In this document: one piece after another, positions 7,895-15,339 of the stretch
Position numbering within the stretch: the stretch's first letter is position 1
How the letters are laid out: every line of letters starts with the position of its first letter
NCBI RefSeq assembly: GCF_003034985.1
Contig: NZ_PZKG01000002.1
Location: forward strand, 1-64,000
Length of the DNA stretch: 64,000 nucleotides
Direction of reading: 5' to 3'
DNA from: Cereibacter changlensis JA139
Lineage (GTDB): Bacteria > Pseudomonadota > Alphaproteobacteria > Rhodobacterales > Rhodobacteraceae
The notes under the pieces: model-generated
The model's database searches: none
Seen by the model: only the letters and a program-made list of their open reading frames with translations
Told to the model about the DNA's origin: nothing
Made by a program: the position numbers and the translations under genes

Positions 7895-8434
7895 TCATTC
7901 GATCACCGCGCAGGCCAGGCGGTCGCCTGCATCGCCGCTGGGCTGGGTCACGTAGTCGTCGGTGCCTCCGTGGATCATCAGCGCGCGGCCGCGGATGCTG
8001 GATCCGCCGTCGACCAGCGTCACCAGCGGGTTCATCACCTGGGTCTTCAGCGTTCCATCCGCCGCGACATATTGGTTCGGCATGTCGCCGGCATGCGGGC
8101 CGGTGGCGGAGAGATAGCCGTGCTCGATCTCGGTCGGGTTGAAGTGGCCGCCCGCCGACTCGTGACCCGTCTGCGGATCGCAGCTGCCGGTCTCGTGGAC
8201 ATGGAAGGCGACCCATTGCGAGGCGGGCAGGCCGGCAAGGTCGAGCTCGATCAGCACGCCGTTGCGCAGCCCGGTCAGCGTGGCCGAGCCGGCAGGCTCG
8301 CCCGCGGCGTCGACGAAGCTGGCGCTGGCATTGGCGGCGGTGTTGGCGTCGGCCGTCGCCGTGGCGGCGGCGTCCTGCGCCTGGGCGGCGCTGGCGATGA
8401 GCAGGGCGGCGAGGGCAGGGGCGAATGCGTTCAT
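7895..8434 (-). CDS. sodC: Superoxide dismutase [Cu-Zn], periplasmic
   Basis: Detoxifies periplasmic superoxide. The 179-residue product starts with a clear signal peptide ending in AQA (about residue 19). The copper ligands HVH and the bridging His of GGHFNP are present, as are zinc ligands in the EHG and GPHAGD motifs and the C-terminal copper His in MIHGG. The disulfide cysteines GSC and LAC are also present, so the enzyme should be active. A short Ala/Thr-rich linker precedes the domain. The start at 8434 is preceded by GGAGGAA at proper spacing. It is divergent from lhgO and convergent with tRNA-Thr. Confidence 0.93.
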   Translation of the reverse strand: MNAFAPALAALLIASAAQAQDAAATATADANTAANASASFVDAAGEPAGSATLTGLRNGVLIELDLAGLPASQWVAFHVHETGSCDPQTGHESAGGHFNPTEIEHGYLSATGPHAGDMPNQYVAADGTLKTQVMNPLVTLVDGGSSIRGRALMIHGGTDDYVTQPSGDAGDRLACAVIE

Positions 8435-8571
8435 GCTGTTTCCTCCATTAAGCATGAGGAACCCGGGGCTCCGGGCGATGTTCCCGCTTTCCGGGCCGGG
8501 GGACCCCGGCAGGCCTTGTATGCGCAGCCGTCCTGCGGTGAACTCGGGCCAAGGCATTTTCAGGAGGTCTC

Positions 8572-9762
8572 ATGGAGACGACGGATTTCGCGATTGTCGG
8601 CGGCGGCATTGTCGGGCTGGCCACCGGGCTGCGGCTGCAGGCCTTGCATCCCGGGGCGCGCATCCTGCTGCTGGAGAAGGAATCCGCCGTGGCGCAGCAC
8701 CAGTCGGGGCGCAATTCGGGCGTGATCCATGCCGGGGTCTATTACGCGCCGGGCAGCCACAAGGCGCGGTTCTCGGCCCAAGGCGTGACCGCGACCAAGG
8801 CCTTCTGCGACGAACAGCAGATCCCCTACCAGCTCTGCGGCAAGCTGATCGTCGCCACCGACGCCGCCGAGACCGAGCGGATGGGCGCGCTGGAGACCCG
8901 GGCGCGGGCCAATGGCATCGTGATCGAGCGGTTGACCGGCGAGGAGGCGCGCAAGCTGGAGCCGAACATCTCGGCGGTGGCGGCGCTGCTGTCGCCCAGC
9001 ACCGGGATCGTCGACTATGGGGCGGTGGCGATGCGGATGGCGCAGCTTTTCCAGGAGCGGGGCGGGCTGATCCGGCTGGCGACGCGGGTGACCGGCGGGG
9101 CGGAAACCGAGGCGGGGCTGACGCTGGAGACGACGCGCGGCGCGCTCTCGGCCGGCAAGGCGGTGTTCTGCGGCGGCCTGCATGCCGACCGGCTGGCGCG
9201 GATGTTCGGCGCGGCGGTGGAGTTCCGCATCGTGCCGTTCCGCGGCGAGTATTTCGCGATCCGCAACCAGCCCGCCGACCTCGTCCAGCACCTGATCTAC
9301 CCGGTCCCCGATCCGGCGCGGCCCTTCCTCGGGGTGCATCTGACCCGCAAGATCGGCGGCGGCTTCACCGTCGGCCCCAACGCCGTGCTGGCCATGGCGC
9401 GCGAGGGCTATCACAAGACCGATGTCTCGCTGGCGGATCTGCGCGACAGCCTCGGCTATGCCGGCTTCTGGCGGCTGATGCGGCGCAACCTCGGCCCGGC
9501 GCTGGGAGAGCTGTCGGGCTCGATGCTGCGGCCGCTCTACCTGAAGAAGGTGCAGAAATACTGCGCACGGATCCGGCTGGAGGATCTGGTGCCCTACAAG
9601 TCTGGGGTGCGGGCGCAGGCGGTGGCGCCCGATGGCAGGCTGATCGACGATTTCGTCTTCGTGAGGAGCCGCCACTCGCTGCACGTCTGCAACGCGCCCT
9701 CGCCGGCGGCGACTTCGGCGATCCCGATCGCCGAGCATATCGTCGAGGCGCTAACGGCCTGA
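8572..9762 (+). CDS. lhgO: L-2-hydroxyglutarate oxidase
   Basis: FAD-dependent oxidase/dehydrogenase converting L-2-hydroxyglutarate to 2-oxoglutarate, membrane-associated and linked to the quinone pool in characterised homologues. The 396-residue product has the N-terminal dinucleotide motif IVGGGIVGLATG, the family segment HQSGRNSGVIHAGVYY and the C-terminal IADDF-like motif (LIDDFVF), followed by HVCNAPSPAATSAI. Length and motif order match LhgO rather than glycerol-3-phosphate or D-amino-acid oxidases. An AGGAGG site precedes the start. It is apparently monocistronic, followed by a long AT-rich gap. Confidence 0.92.
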   Translation: METTDFAIVGGGIVGLATGLRLQALHPGARILLLEKESAVAQHQSGRNSGVIHAGVYYAPGSHKARFSAQGVTATKAFCDEQQIPYQLCGKLIVATDAAETERMGALETRARANGIVIERLTGEEARKLEPNISAVAALLSPSTGIVDYGAVAMRMAQLFQERGGLIRLATRVTGGAETEAGLTLETTRGALSAGKAVFCGGLHADRLARMFGAAVEFRIVPFRGEYFAIRNQPADLVQHLIYPVPDPARPFLGVHLTRKIGGGFTVGPNAVLAMAREGYHKTDVSLADLRDSLGYAGFWRLMRRNLGPALGELSGSMLRPLYLKKVQKYCARIRLEDLVPYKSGVRAQAVAPDGRLIDDFVFVRSRHSLHVCNAPSPAATSAIPIAEHIVEALTA

Positions 9763-10396
9763 GCCGGCGAAAGATGATTCGGATTAACAGGGATTAACGG
9801 CGGTGTGGTTGCCTCATATTTCGGCTATTTTGGTTTATTGGTGCGGGCGGTGAAACAATCCGGCTCTGCGGTGGATTTGGTCGCAGGACACAGCGTTTTA
9901 ATTAAGATTAACGCGCCGGTTGAATTGCAGGACGGGTTCTGGCCAGCTTTTGCCCGGAGCGCCGATGGATTGTTCTCTGCAAGATGCCGAAGGCGCTACT
10001 GTTTCACCCTCAGGTAGCAAATCAAGTGCCGATTTCTCGGCCTTTCCCGATCAACCGACGCGGAAATATTAACATTTGGCCGCGGTCTTTTTAACAATTT
10101 CCCCGGAGCCCTATGTTTTCGTTAACCCTTTTTCGCTTCCCAATGCGGTTTCCGCGGCGCTAAGCAAATCATGTCCGGTAGTGGACAGCTGTCGTGTGAC
10201 GGGCAGGTCAGGGATGCGGCGCTTTCGGGCGCAGGTGTGGTAGGTGGTGCGTTTTGTCTCGGTATATTGCCTCGATCGGTATTCATTGCGCCTTGGAGCG
10301 CGATTGCAGATTGCGCATCGCTGGCCTGTCCGCACCGACAGCCCCTGAAACCTCTATCCCGGCCGACAATGACAGCGCTGCGCAAAGGGGATGACA
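9763..10396. promoter_or_regulatory. AT-rich 630-base intergenic region upstream of the RTX/Hint gene
   Basis: Much lower in G+C than the surroundings and without a credible gene. It holds two TTAA-N6-TTAAC direct repeats (9783-9797 and 9899-9913), and further TTAAC words near 10068, 10091 and 10122. These resemble CtrA half-sites, but the spacing is 6 rather than the canonical 7. A small GTCC/GGAC dyad lies near 10172-10186. The length and composition suggest a multi-signal promoter region for the downstream secreted protein. Confidence 0.4.
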
Positions 10397-11827
10397 ATGC
10401 CGACCAAGGCTGAGCACAGGATTTCCAAAGCGGATGCGGTGCAGAGGGGCGGCCCATCGGCGCCGGTGGATGAGCCGGCGCCGGCGCTGGGCGGCGGCGC
10501 GCCCGATGGCGTCGTTTCGGGCAGCGCCCACGCGGATCTCATCGACCCGCATTACCTCGACAGCGATGGCGACCGGATCGACGGCTCCGACGCGATGCAT
10601 GGCGGAGCGCAGGACGATCAGGTGCTGGCCGGCGCGGGCGACGACACGGTGCTGTCGGGCGCCGGCGATGACGAGATCCATGCCGGTTCGGGCGACGATC
10701 TGGTCGACGGCGGCAGCGGCGATGACGCGCTGTTCGGCGATGGCGGCGACGACACGTTGCTCGGCAACCGGGGCGACGACATCCTGGAAGGCGACGCCGG
10801 CAACGACCTGCTCGACGGCGGCGCCGGGGACGACATTCTGCACGGCGGCGAGGGCAGCGACACGCTGCTCGGCGGCGAGGGCGACGATTTCCTCAGCGGC
10901 GATGCCGGCGGCGACCTGATCGACGGCGGGGCCGGAGATGACACGATCCGCGGCGGGGCCGGGGCCGACATCCTCAAGGGCGGCAGCGGCGACGACCGCA
11001 TCGTCGGCGGCGACGGCGGCGACATGATGTTGGGCGGGGCAGGGGACGACCTGTTCATCGGCGGCACTGCCGGCGACATGATCGACGGCGGCGACGGCTA
11101 CGACCGGCTCGATCTCAGCGACAGCGGTCGCTTCACCATCCGCTATGACACGCATGACCCCGAGAGTGGCGAGGTGACCTTCCGCAACGCCGACGGCGAC
11201 GCCACCGGCACGCTGGTGTTCCGCGACATCGAGCAGGTCGTGCCCTGCTTCACCCCCGGCACGCTGATCGCCACGCCGAAGGGCGAGGTGCCGGTGGAGG
11301 GCCTGCGGCCCGGCGACCGCGTCATCACCCGCGACAACGGCCTGCAGGAGATCCGCTGGATCAGCGCCAAGCCGATGCCCTGGGCGGCGCTGGCGGCGAA
11401 TCCGCATCTGAAGCCGGTGCTGATCCGGCAGGGCAGCCTCGGCAACGGCCTGCCCGAGCGCGACATGCTGGTGAGCCCCAACCACCGCATGCTGGTCGCC
11501 AACGACCGCACCGCGCTCTATTTCGACGAGCACGAGGTGCTGGTCTCGGCCAAGCATCTGGTGACCGGGCGCGACGTGCAGGCGGTGGACAGCGTCGGCA
11601 CCACCTATATCCATTTCATGTTCGACCAGCATCAGGTGGTGCTGTCGAACGGGGCCTGGAGCGAGAGTTTCCAGCCCGGCGACTACAGCCTGCGCGGCGT
11701 CGGCAATGCGCAGCGCACCGAACTCTACGAGCTGTTCCCCGAACTGCGCAGCGAGGAGGGTCTGGCGGCCTATGCCTCGGCCCGCCGCACACTGCGCCGC
11801 CACGAGGCCCGGCTCCTGCTGCGCTGA
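10397..11827 (+). CDS. RTX calcium-binding repeat protein with C-terminal Hint domain
   Basis: A 476-residue protein with no Sec signal. Residues about 65-230 hold around 18 glycine/aspartate nonapeptides (GGxGDDxLx), which bind calcium outside the cell in type I secreted proteins. From C284 (CFTPGTLIATPKG) to the end is a Hedgehog/intein-type Hint_2 domain, with the conserved VEGLRPGDRVITRDNG and SPNHRML motifs. The Hint fold in classical members cleaves the polypeptide at its first Cys. The start at 10397 was preferred over the ATG at 10391 because AAGGGG lies 6 bases upstream of it. It ends in a strong terminator. No type I exporter genes are adjacent. Confidence 0.85.
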   Translation: MPTKAEHRISKADAVQRGGPSAPVDEPAPALGGGAPDGVVSGSAHADLIDPHYLDSDGDRIDGSDAMHGGAQDDQVLAGAGDDTVLSGAGDDEIHAGSGDDLVDGGSGDDALFGDGGDDTLLGNRGDDILEGDAGNDLLDGGAGDDILHGGEGSDTLLGGEGDDFLSGDAGGDLIDGGAGDDTIRGGAGADILKGGSGDDRIVGGDGGDMMLGGAGDDLFIGGTAGDMIDGGDGYDRLDLSDSGRFTIRYDTHDPESGEVTFRNADGDATGTLVFRDIEQVVPCFTPGTLIATPKGEVPVEGLRPGDRVITRDNGLQEIRWISAKPMPWAALAANPHLKPVLIRQGSLGNGLPERDMLVSPNHRMLVANDRTALYFDEHEVLVSAKHLVTGRDVQAVDSVGTTYIHFMFDQHQVVLSNGAWSESFQPGDYSLRGVGNAQRTELYELFPELRSEEGLAAYASARRTLRRHEARLLLR

Positions 11828-11851
11828 CTCTTCCCCGTCCCTGTCGACTGG

Positions 11852-11890
11852 CCGCGCCTGTCTCCCGAGGGGAGCAGGCGCGGTATTTTT
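11852..11890 (+). terminator. Rho-independent terminator of the RTX/Hint gene
   Basis: Arms CCGCGCCTG and CAGGCGCGG form a 9-base-pair stem with a C/G-rich loop, followed by TATTTTT on the plus strand. It lies 25 bases after the stop codon, between convergent genes. Confidence 0.85.
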
Positions 11891-11897
11891 CCCAGCC

Positions 11898-12488
11898 TCA
11901 GGCGTCGCGCGCCGCGCGCCAGACCGCCCAGTCCTCGGGCGTGTCGAGATCGGTGGTGGCATGGCGGCCGGGCAGGGCGATCAGCCGCAGCGGCCGCCCG
12001 GCGAGCAGCGCCCGCGCCCCGGTGTCGCCAGTCAGCCGCATCAACTCCGGCAGCAGCGCCGGCGGGAACAGGATCGGATGGCCCGGCTGGCCCTCCGCCG
12101 AGGTGGCGCGCAGGATCGCCTCTGGCGTCTCGCGCCCGGCCTTCAGCATCGCCTGCAGATCCTCGGTCGTGATCTCCGGCAGATCGCCCAAGAGCACCAT
12201 CAGCGGCCCGCGCACCGCCGCCGCCCCGACGCGCAGCGCGGCGGCCATGCCTTCGGCCGCCTCCGCCACCGTGGTCCGCTCCACTGCCAGCCCCTCCAGC
12301 GCCACCGTGCGCGACGGCCGGTCGGGCGGCAGCGCCACCAGCACCCGAACCTCCGTCGCCAGCGCCCGCTGCGCCAGCAGCCGCAGCAGCGGCACGCCCT
12401 CCACCGGCTCCAAGAGCTTGTCCGCCCCCCGCATCCGTGACGAGGCCCCGGCGGCGAGGATCAGGATGCTGGGGGCGGTCTCAGCCAT
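11898..12488 (-). CDS. MocA-family nucleotidyltransferase (MobA-like)
   Basis: A 196-residue NTP transferase of the molybdenum-cofactor cytidylyltransferase type. The nucleotide-binding motif LAAGASSRMRG-DKLLEP is at the N-terminus, LLGDLP carries the catalytic/metal Asp, and GQPGHPILFP and DTGARALL complete the MocA pattern. Characterised relatives attach CMP to Mo-molybdopterin for xanthine-dehydrogenase-type enzymes. The start codon overlaps the stop context of the upstream flavoprotein as TGAATG, so the two are translationally coupled. No molybdenum hydroxylase gene is visible in the window. Confidence 0.8.
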   Translation of the reverse strand: MAETAPSILILAAGASSRMRGADKLLEPVEGVPLLRLLAQRALATEVRVLVALPPDRPSRTVALEGLAVERTTVAEAAEGMAAALRVGAAAVRGPLMVLLGDLPEITTEDLQAMLKAGRETPEAILRATSAEGQPGHPILFPPALLPELMRLTGDTGARALLAGRPLRLIALPGRHATTDLDTPEDWAVWRAARDA

Positions 12489-14906
12489 TCACCCCCGCAT
12501 CCGCGCGCCGTCGGCGTCGAACAGCGGCGTGGTCACCAGCCGGGCCGGGCGACGCTCGCCGAGGATCTCGATCTCCACCGCCAGCCGGTCCTCAACCCGA
12601 TCGGCCGGCAGGAAGCCCATCGCCACCGACTGCCCGGTGAAATGCGAGAAGCCGCCCGAGGTGCAGAACCCGACCACCGCGCCGTCGAGCCAGATCGGCT
12701 CCCAGGCCGCCACATCGGCATCCACCGCCTCGACGACAAAGCTGCAGAGCCGCCGCTTCGGCCCCTCGGCCTTCTCGGCCAGCGCCGCCGCCTTGCCGAT
12801 CCACTCCACCGGCTTGTTCCAGCGGATGAAGCGGTCGAGCCCGGTCTCCATCGGCGTGTAGTCCGGCGAATACTCCCGCCCCCAGGACCCGAAGAACTTG
12901 TCGAGCCGGAGCGACATCATCGCCCGCATGCCGAAGGGCCGAAGCCCCAGATCCTTGCCCGCCTCCGACAGCACCTGCCACAGATGCCGCACCGACATCT
13001 GGTCGCAATAGATCTCATAGCCCAGATCGGCGGTATAGCTCACCCGCTGCACGATGCAGTCGGCCATGCCCACGGTCATCCGCTTCACATCCATGAAGCG
13101 GAAGGCCTCGGCGCCGACATCGCTGCGCGTCACCCGCGCCAGCAGATCGCGCGCACGTGGCCCGGCGATCTGGAAGCCCGAACGCGCGTCGGAAATGTTT
13201 TCCACCCGCACGCCGTCCTCGGCATGCTGCTCGAACCAGCGCCCGTGCCAGCCCTGCGCGCCATAGCTGGCGGTCAACTGGAACTCGGTTTCGCTCAGGC
13301 AGGAGACGGTGAAATCGCCGATGATCTTGCCGCTCTCGGCCAGCATCGGCGTCAGGCTCAGCCGCCCCGGCTTCGGGATCGCCCCCGCCATGATCCGGTC
13401 CAGCCAGTCGCGTGCGCCCGCGCCCGTCACCCGGTACTTGCCGAAGTTCTGCAGCTCGTTGATGCCGACGCCCTCGCGTACCGCCATCACCTCCTGACGC
13501 GTGGCTTCCCAGGCGTTGGAGCGGCGGAACGAGGGCGTTTCATACAGCGGCTCGCCGGGCAGGGCGTGGTAGTTCACCACCTCCAGCCCGTATTGGTGGC
13601 CCCAGACCGCGCGCATCTCGCTGAACGCATCATACATCGGCGTGGTGCGGAACGGCCGCGCGGCGGGCTTTTCCTCGTTCGGGAAGGCCACCGAGAAGCG
13701 GGTCTGGTAGTTCTCGATCACCTTCGGCACGGTATAGCCCGGCGTCGTCCAGGACCCGAACCGCGCCACATCGAAGCCGCGCGGGTCGCGCTCCACCTCG
13801 CCCTCGATCATCCATTGCGCCAGCGCCAGCCCCATGCCGCCGCCCTGAGAAAAGCCCGCCATCACCGCGCAGGCCGACCAGTAGTTGCGCAACCCCGGCA
13901 CCGGACCGATCAGCGGGTTGCCATCGGGAGCGAAGGTGAAGGGCCCGTGGATCACCCGCTTCACCCCGGCGCGCTCCAGCGCAGGGAAGCGGCGATAGGC
14001 GAATTCCACCGAATCCGCGATCTTGTCGAACTCTTCGTTGAACAGCTCCTGCCCGAAACTCCAGGGCGTGCCGTCGACCGACCAGGCCTCGCAGGGTTTT
14101 TCGTAGAAGCCGATGCAGAAGCCGCGCCCTTCCTGCCGCAGATAGCTCTCGCCGCCCGGGTCCATCACATGCGGGAATTCCCTGGCGCGGGCGACGATCT
14201 CGGGGATGTCCTCGGTCACCAGATACTGATGCGCCATCGGCAAAAGCGGCAGATAGACCCCCGCCATCGCCCCCACTTCCCGCGCCCAGAGCCCGCCCGC
14301 GTTCACCAGATGCTCGGCGATGATCGTGCCCTTCTCGGTCACCACCTCCCACGACCCGTCCGGGCGCGGGTTGGTCTCCAGCACCCGGTTGTGGGTGACG
14401 ATCTCGGCCCCGCCCATCCGCGCCGCCTTGGCATAGGCGTGGGTGGTCCCGTAAGGGTCGAGATGCCCGTCCAGGGGATCGTAGAGCGCGCCGAGGATGC
14501 CGTCGGTGTTCACCATGCCATCGGTCATCTCGGCCACTTCGGCAGGCGTCAGCAGCGCGGTGTCGAGCCCCATGTAGCGGTGCTTGGCCCGCTCGGCCTT
14601 CATCATGTCCCAGCGGTCCTGGTTGTCGGCCAGGGTGATGCCGCCGACGTGGTGCAACCCGCAGCTGAGCCCGGTGATCGCCTCCAGCTCTTTATACAGC
14701 CGGATGGTGTAGCCCTGCAGCGCCGCCATGTTGGTGTCGCCGTTCAGCGTGTGGAAGCCCCCCGCCGCATGCCAGGTGGAGCCGGAAGTCAGCTCCGACC
14801 GCTCGACCAGCATGACGTCGGACCAGCCGAGCTTGGTGAGGTGATAGAGCACCGAACAGCCGACGACGCCGCCGCCGATGACCAGAGCTCGGGTATGGGT
14901 TTTCAT
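12489..14906 (-). CDS. Dimethylglycine/sarcosine dehydrogenase-like flavoprotein with GcvT domain
   Basis: An 805-residue two-part enzyme. The N-terminal FAD-dependent oxidoreductase domain has GGGVVGCSVLYHL, and GSTWHAAGG contains the His that carries covalent FAD in dimethylglycine and sarcosine dehydrogenases. From about residue 430 it is aminomethyltransferase-like (GcvT and GcvT-C), including GKYRVTGAGARDWLDRIMAG, which in homologues transfers the one-carbon unit to tetrahydrofolate. It should oxidatively demethylate a methylated amine. Dimethylglycine or sarcosine are the likeliest, the exact substrate being unresolved. The start at 14906 is followed directly by the FAD motif. A TTGCGACA-N5-TGTCGCAA dyad lies 60-80 bases upstream. 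mocA-like follows it. Confidence 0.85.
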   Translation of the reverse strand: MKTHTRALVIGGGVVGCSVLYHLTKLGWSDVMLVERSELTSGSTWHAAGGFHTLNGDTNMAALQGYTIRLYKELEAITGLSCGLHHVGGITLADNQDRWDMMKAERAKHRYMGLDTALLTPAEVAEMTDGMVNTDGILGALYDPLDGHLDPYGTTHAYAKAARMGGAEIVTHNRVLETNPRPDGSWEVVTEKGTIIAEHLVNAGGLWAREVGAMAGVYLPLLPMAHQYLVTEDIPEIVARAREFPHVMDPGGESYLRQEGRGFCIGFYEKPCEAWSVDGTPWSFGQELFNEEFDKIADSVEFAYRRFPALERAGVKRVIHGPFTFAPDGNPLIGPVPGLRNYWSACAVMAGFSQGGGMGLALAQWMIEGEVERDPRGFDVARFGSWTTPGYTVPKVIENYQTRFSVAFPNEEKPAARPFRTTPMYDAFSEMRAVWGHQYGLEVVNYHALPGEPLYETPSFRRSNAWEATRQEVMAVREGVGINELQNFGKYRVTGAGARDWLDRIMAGAIPKPGRLSLTPMLAESGKIIGDFTVSCLSETEFQLTASYGAQGWHGRWFEQHAEDGVRVENISDARSGFQIAGPRARDLLARVTRSDVGAEAFRFMDVKRMTVGMADCIVQRVSYTADLGYEIYCDQMSVRHLWQVLSEAGKDLGLRPFGMRAMMSLRLDKFFGSWGREYSPDYTPMETGLDRFIRWNKPVEWIGKAAALAEKAEGPKRRLCSFVVEAVDADVAAWEPIWLDGAVVGFCTSGGFSHFTGQSVAMGFLPADRVEDRLAVEIEILGERRPARLVTTPLFDADGARMRG

Positions 14907-14968
14907 GGGGGCACTCCACAGCCTGTTTGCGCCAGAGTGACGATCCGACCGCGCCGGATCATGTTTCT

Positions 14969-14989
14969 TTGCGACAAAATCTGTCGCAA
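14969..14989. promoter_or_regulatory. Perfect dyad TTGCGACA-N5-TGTCGCAA
   Basis: An 8-base perfect inverted repeat located 63 bases upstream of the dimethylglycine-dehydrogenase-like start, in the region shared with the divergent Cys-rich gene. It has the look of a dimeric regulator operator. The AraC-type regulator at 20729 is one candidate, unproven. Confidence 0.5.
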
Positions 14990-15036
14990 CTCGCGACCGA
15001 CCCCGGCGCAATTCCGCCATGATCGCCCGCTAGCCG

Positions 15037-15054
15037 CGTTAACCAATGTTAACG
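15037..15054. promoter_or_regulatory. Dyad CGTTAAC-N4-GTTAACG
   Basis: A perfect 7-base inverted repeat with a 4-base spacer, 31 bases before the Cys-rich protein start. It includes TTAAC words like those upstream of the RTX/Hint gene. Possible operator or CtrA-type site; the spacing is not canonical. Confidence 0.35.
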
Positions 15055-15084
15055 GTTTCGCCCATCGCGGGGCGGGAGGCTCTC

Positions 15085-15324
15085 ATGCGGATATTCATCG
15101 CGGCGCTCGTCGCCGCCAGTGTCGCCACCGGCGCTTTCGCCAACCGCCCCGACGCGGCGCAGCCGCCGCTTGCGCCGATGGTGCAGCTCCTCGCGCTCGG
15201 CAAGGGCGTCGTGGTCACCGCCGATGCCTGCTGCAAGCGCTGCTCCAAGGGCAAGGCCTGCGGCGACAGCTGCATCTCGCGGTCGAAGACCTGCCACAAG
15301 GGGCAGGGGTGCGCCTGCGACTGA
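15085..15324 (+). CDS. Small secreted Cys-rich protein
   Basis: A 79-residue product with a signal peptide (MRIFIAALVAASVATGAFA) and a mature region whose last third is dense in Cys, Lys and Gly: CCKRCSKGKACGDSC, then CHKGQGCACD. Eight cysteines fall within about 31 residues. Proteins with this GKACGDSCI core are widespread and unnamed as far as I know. Paired disulfides or metal binding are both plausible in the periplasm. The start at 15085 has GGGAGG upstream; the further ATG at 15046 would lack a signal peptide start. It is divergent from the dehydrogenase-like gene and convergent with livM. Confidence 0.75.
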   Translation: MRIFIAALVAASVATGAFANRPDAAQPPLAPMVQLLALGKGVVVTADACCKRCSKGKACGDSCISRSKTCHKGQGCACD

Positions 15325-15339
15325 GGCGCACCCTTCGTC

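Noticed and set aside
9805-10017. A 70-codon plus-strand frame in the AT-rich gap
   Set aside because: No ribosome-binding site, no similarity to a known family, and unusual codon use for this genome.
10283-11962. Long minus-strand frame over the RTX/Hint gene
   Set aside because: Its repetitive Val/Ala/Gln pattern is the reverse reading of the GGxGDD codons; no start signal or family.
14907-15036. A glycine or SAM riboswitch upstream of the demethylase-like gene
   Set aside because: No conserved riboswitch core was seen; the only clear structures are the DNA dyad at 14969-14989 and a small GATCCG/CGGATC stem.
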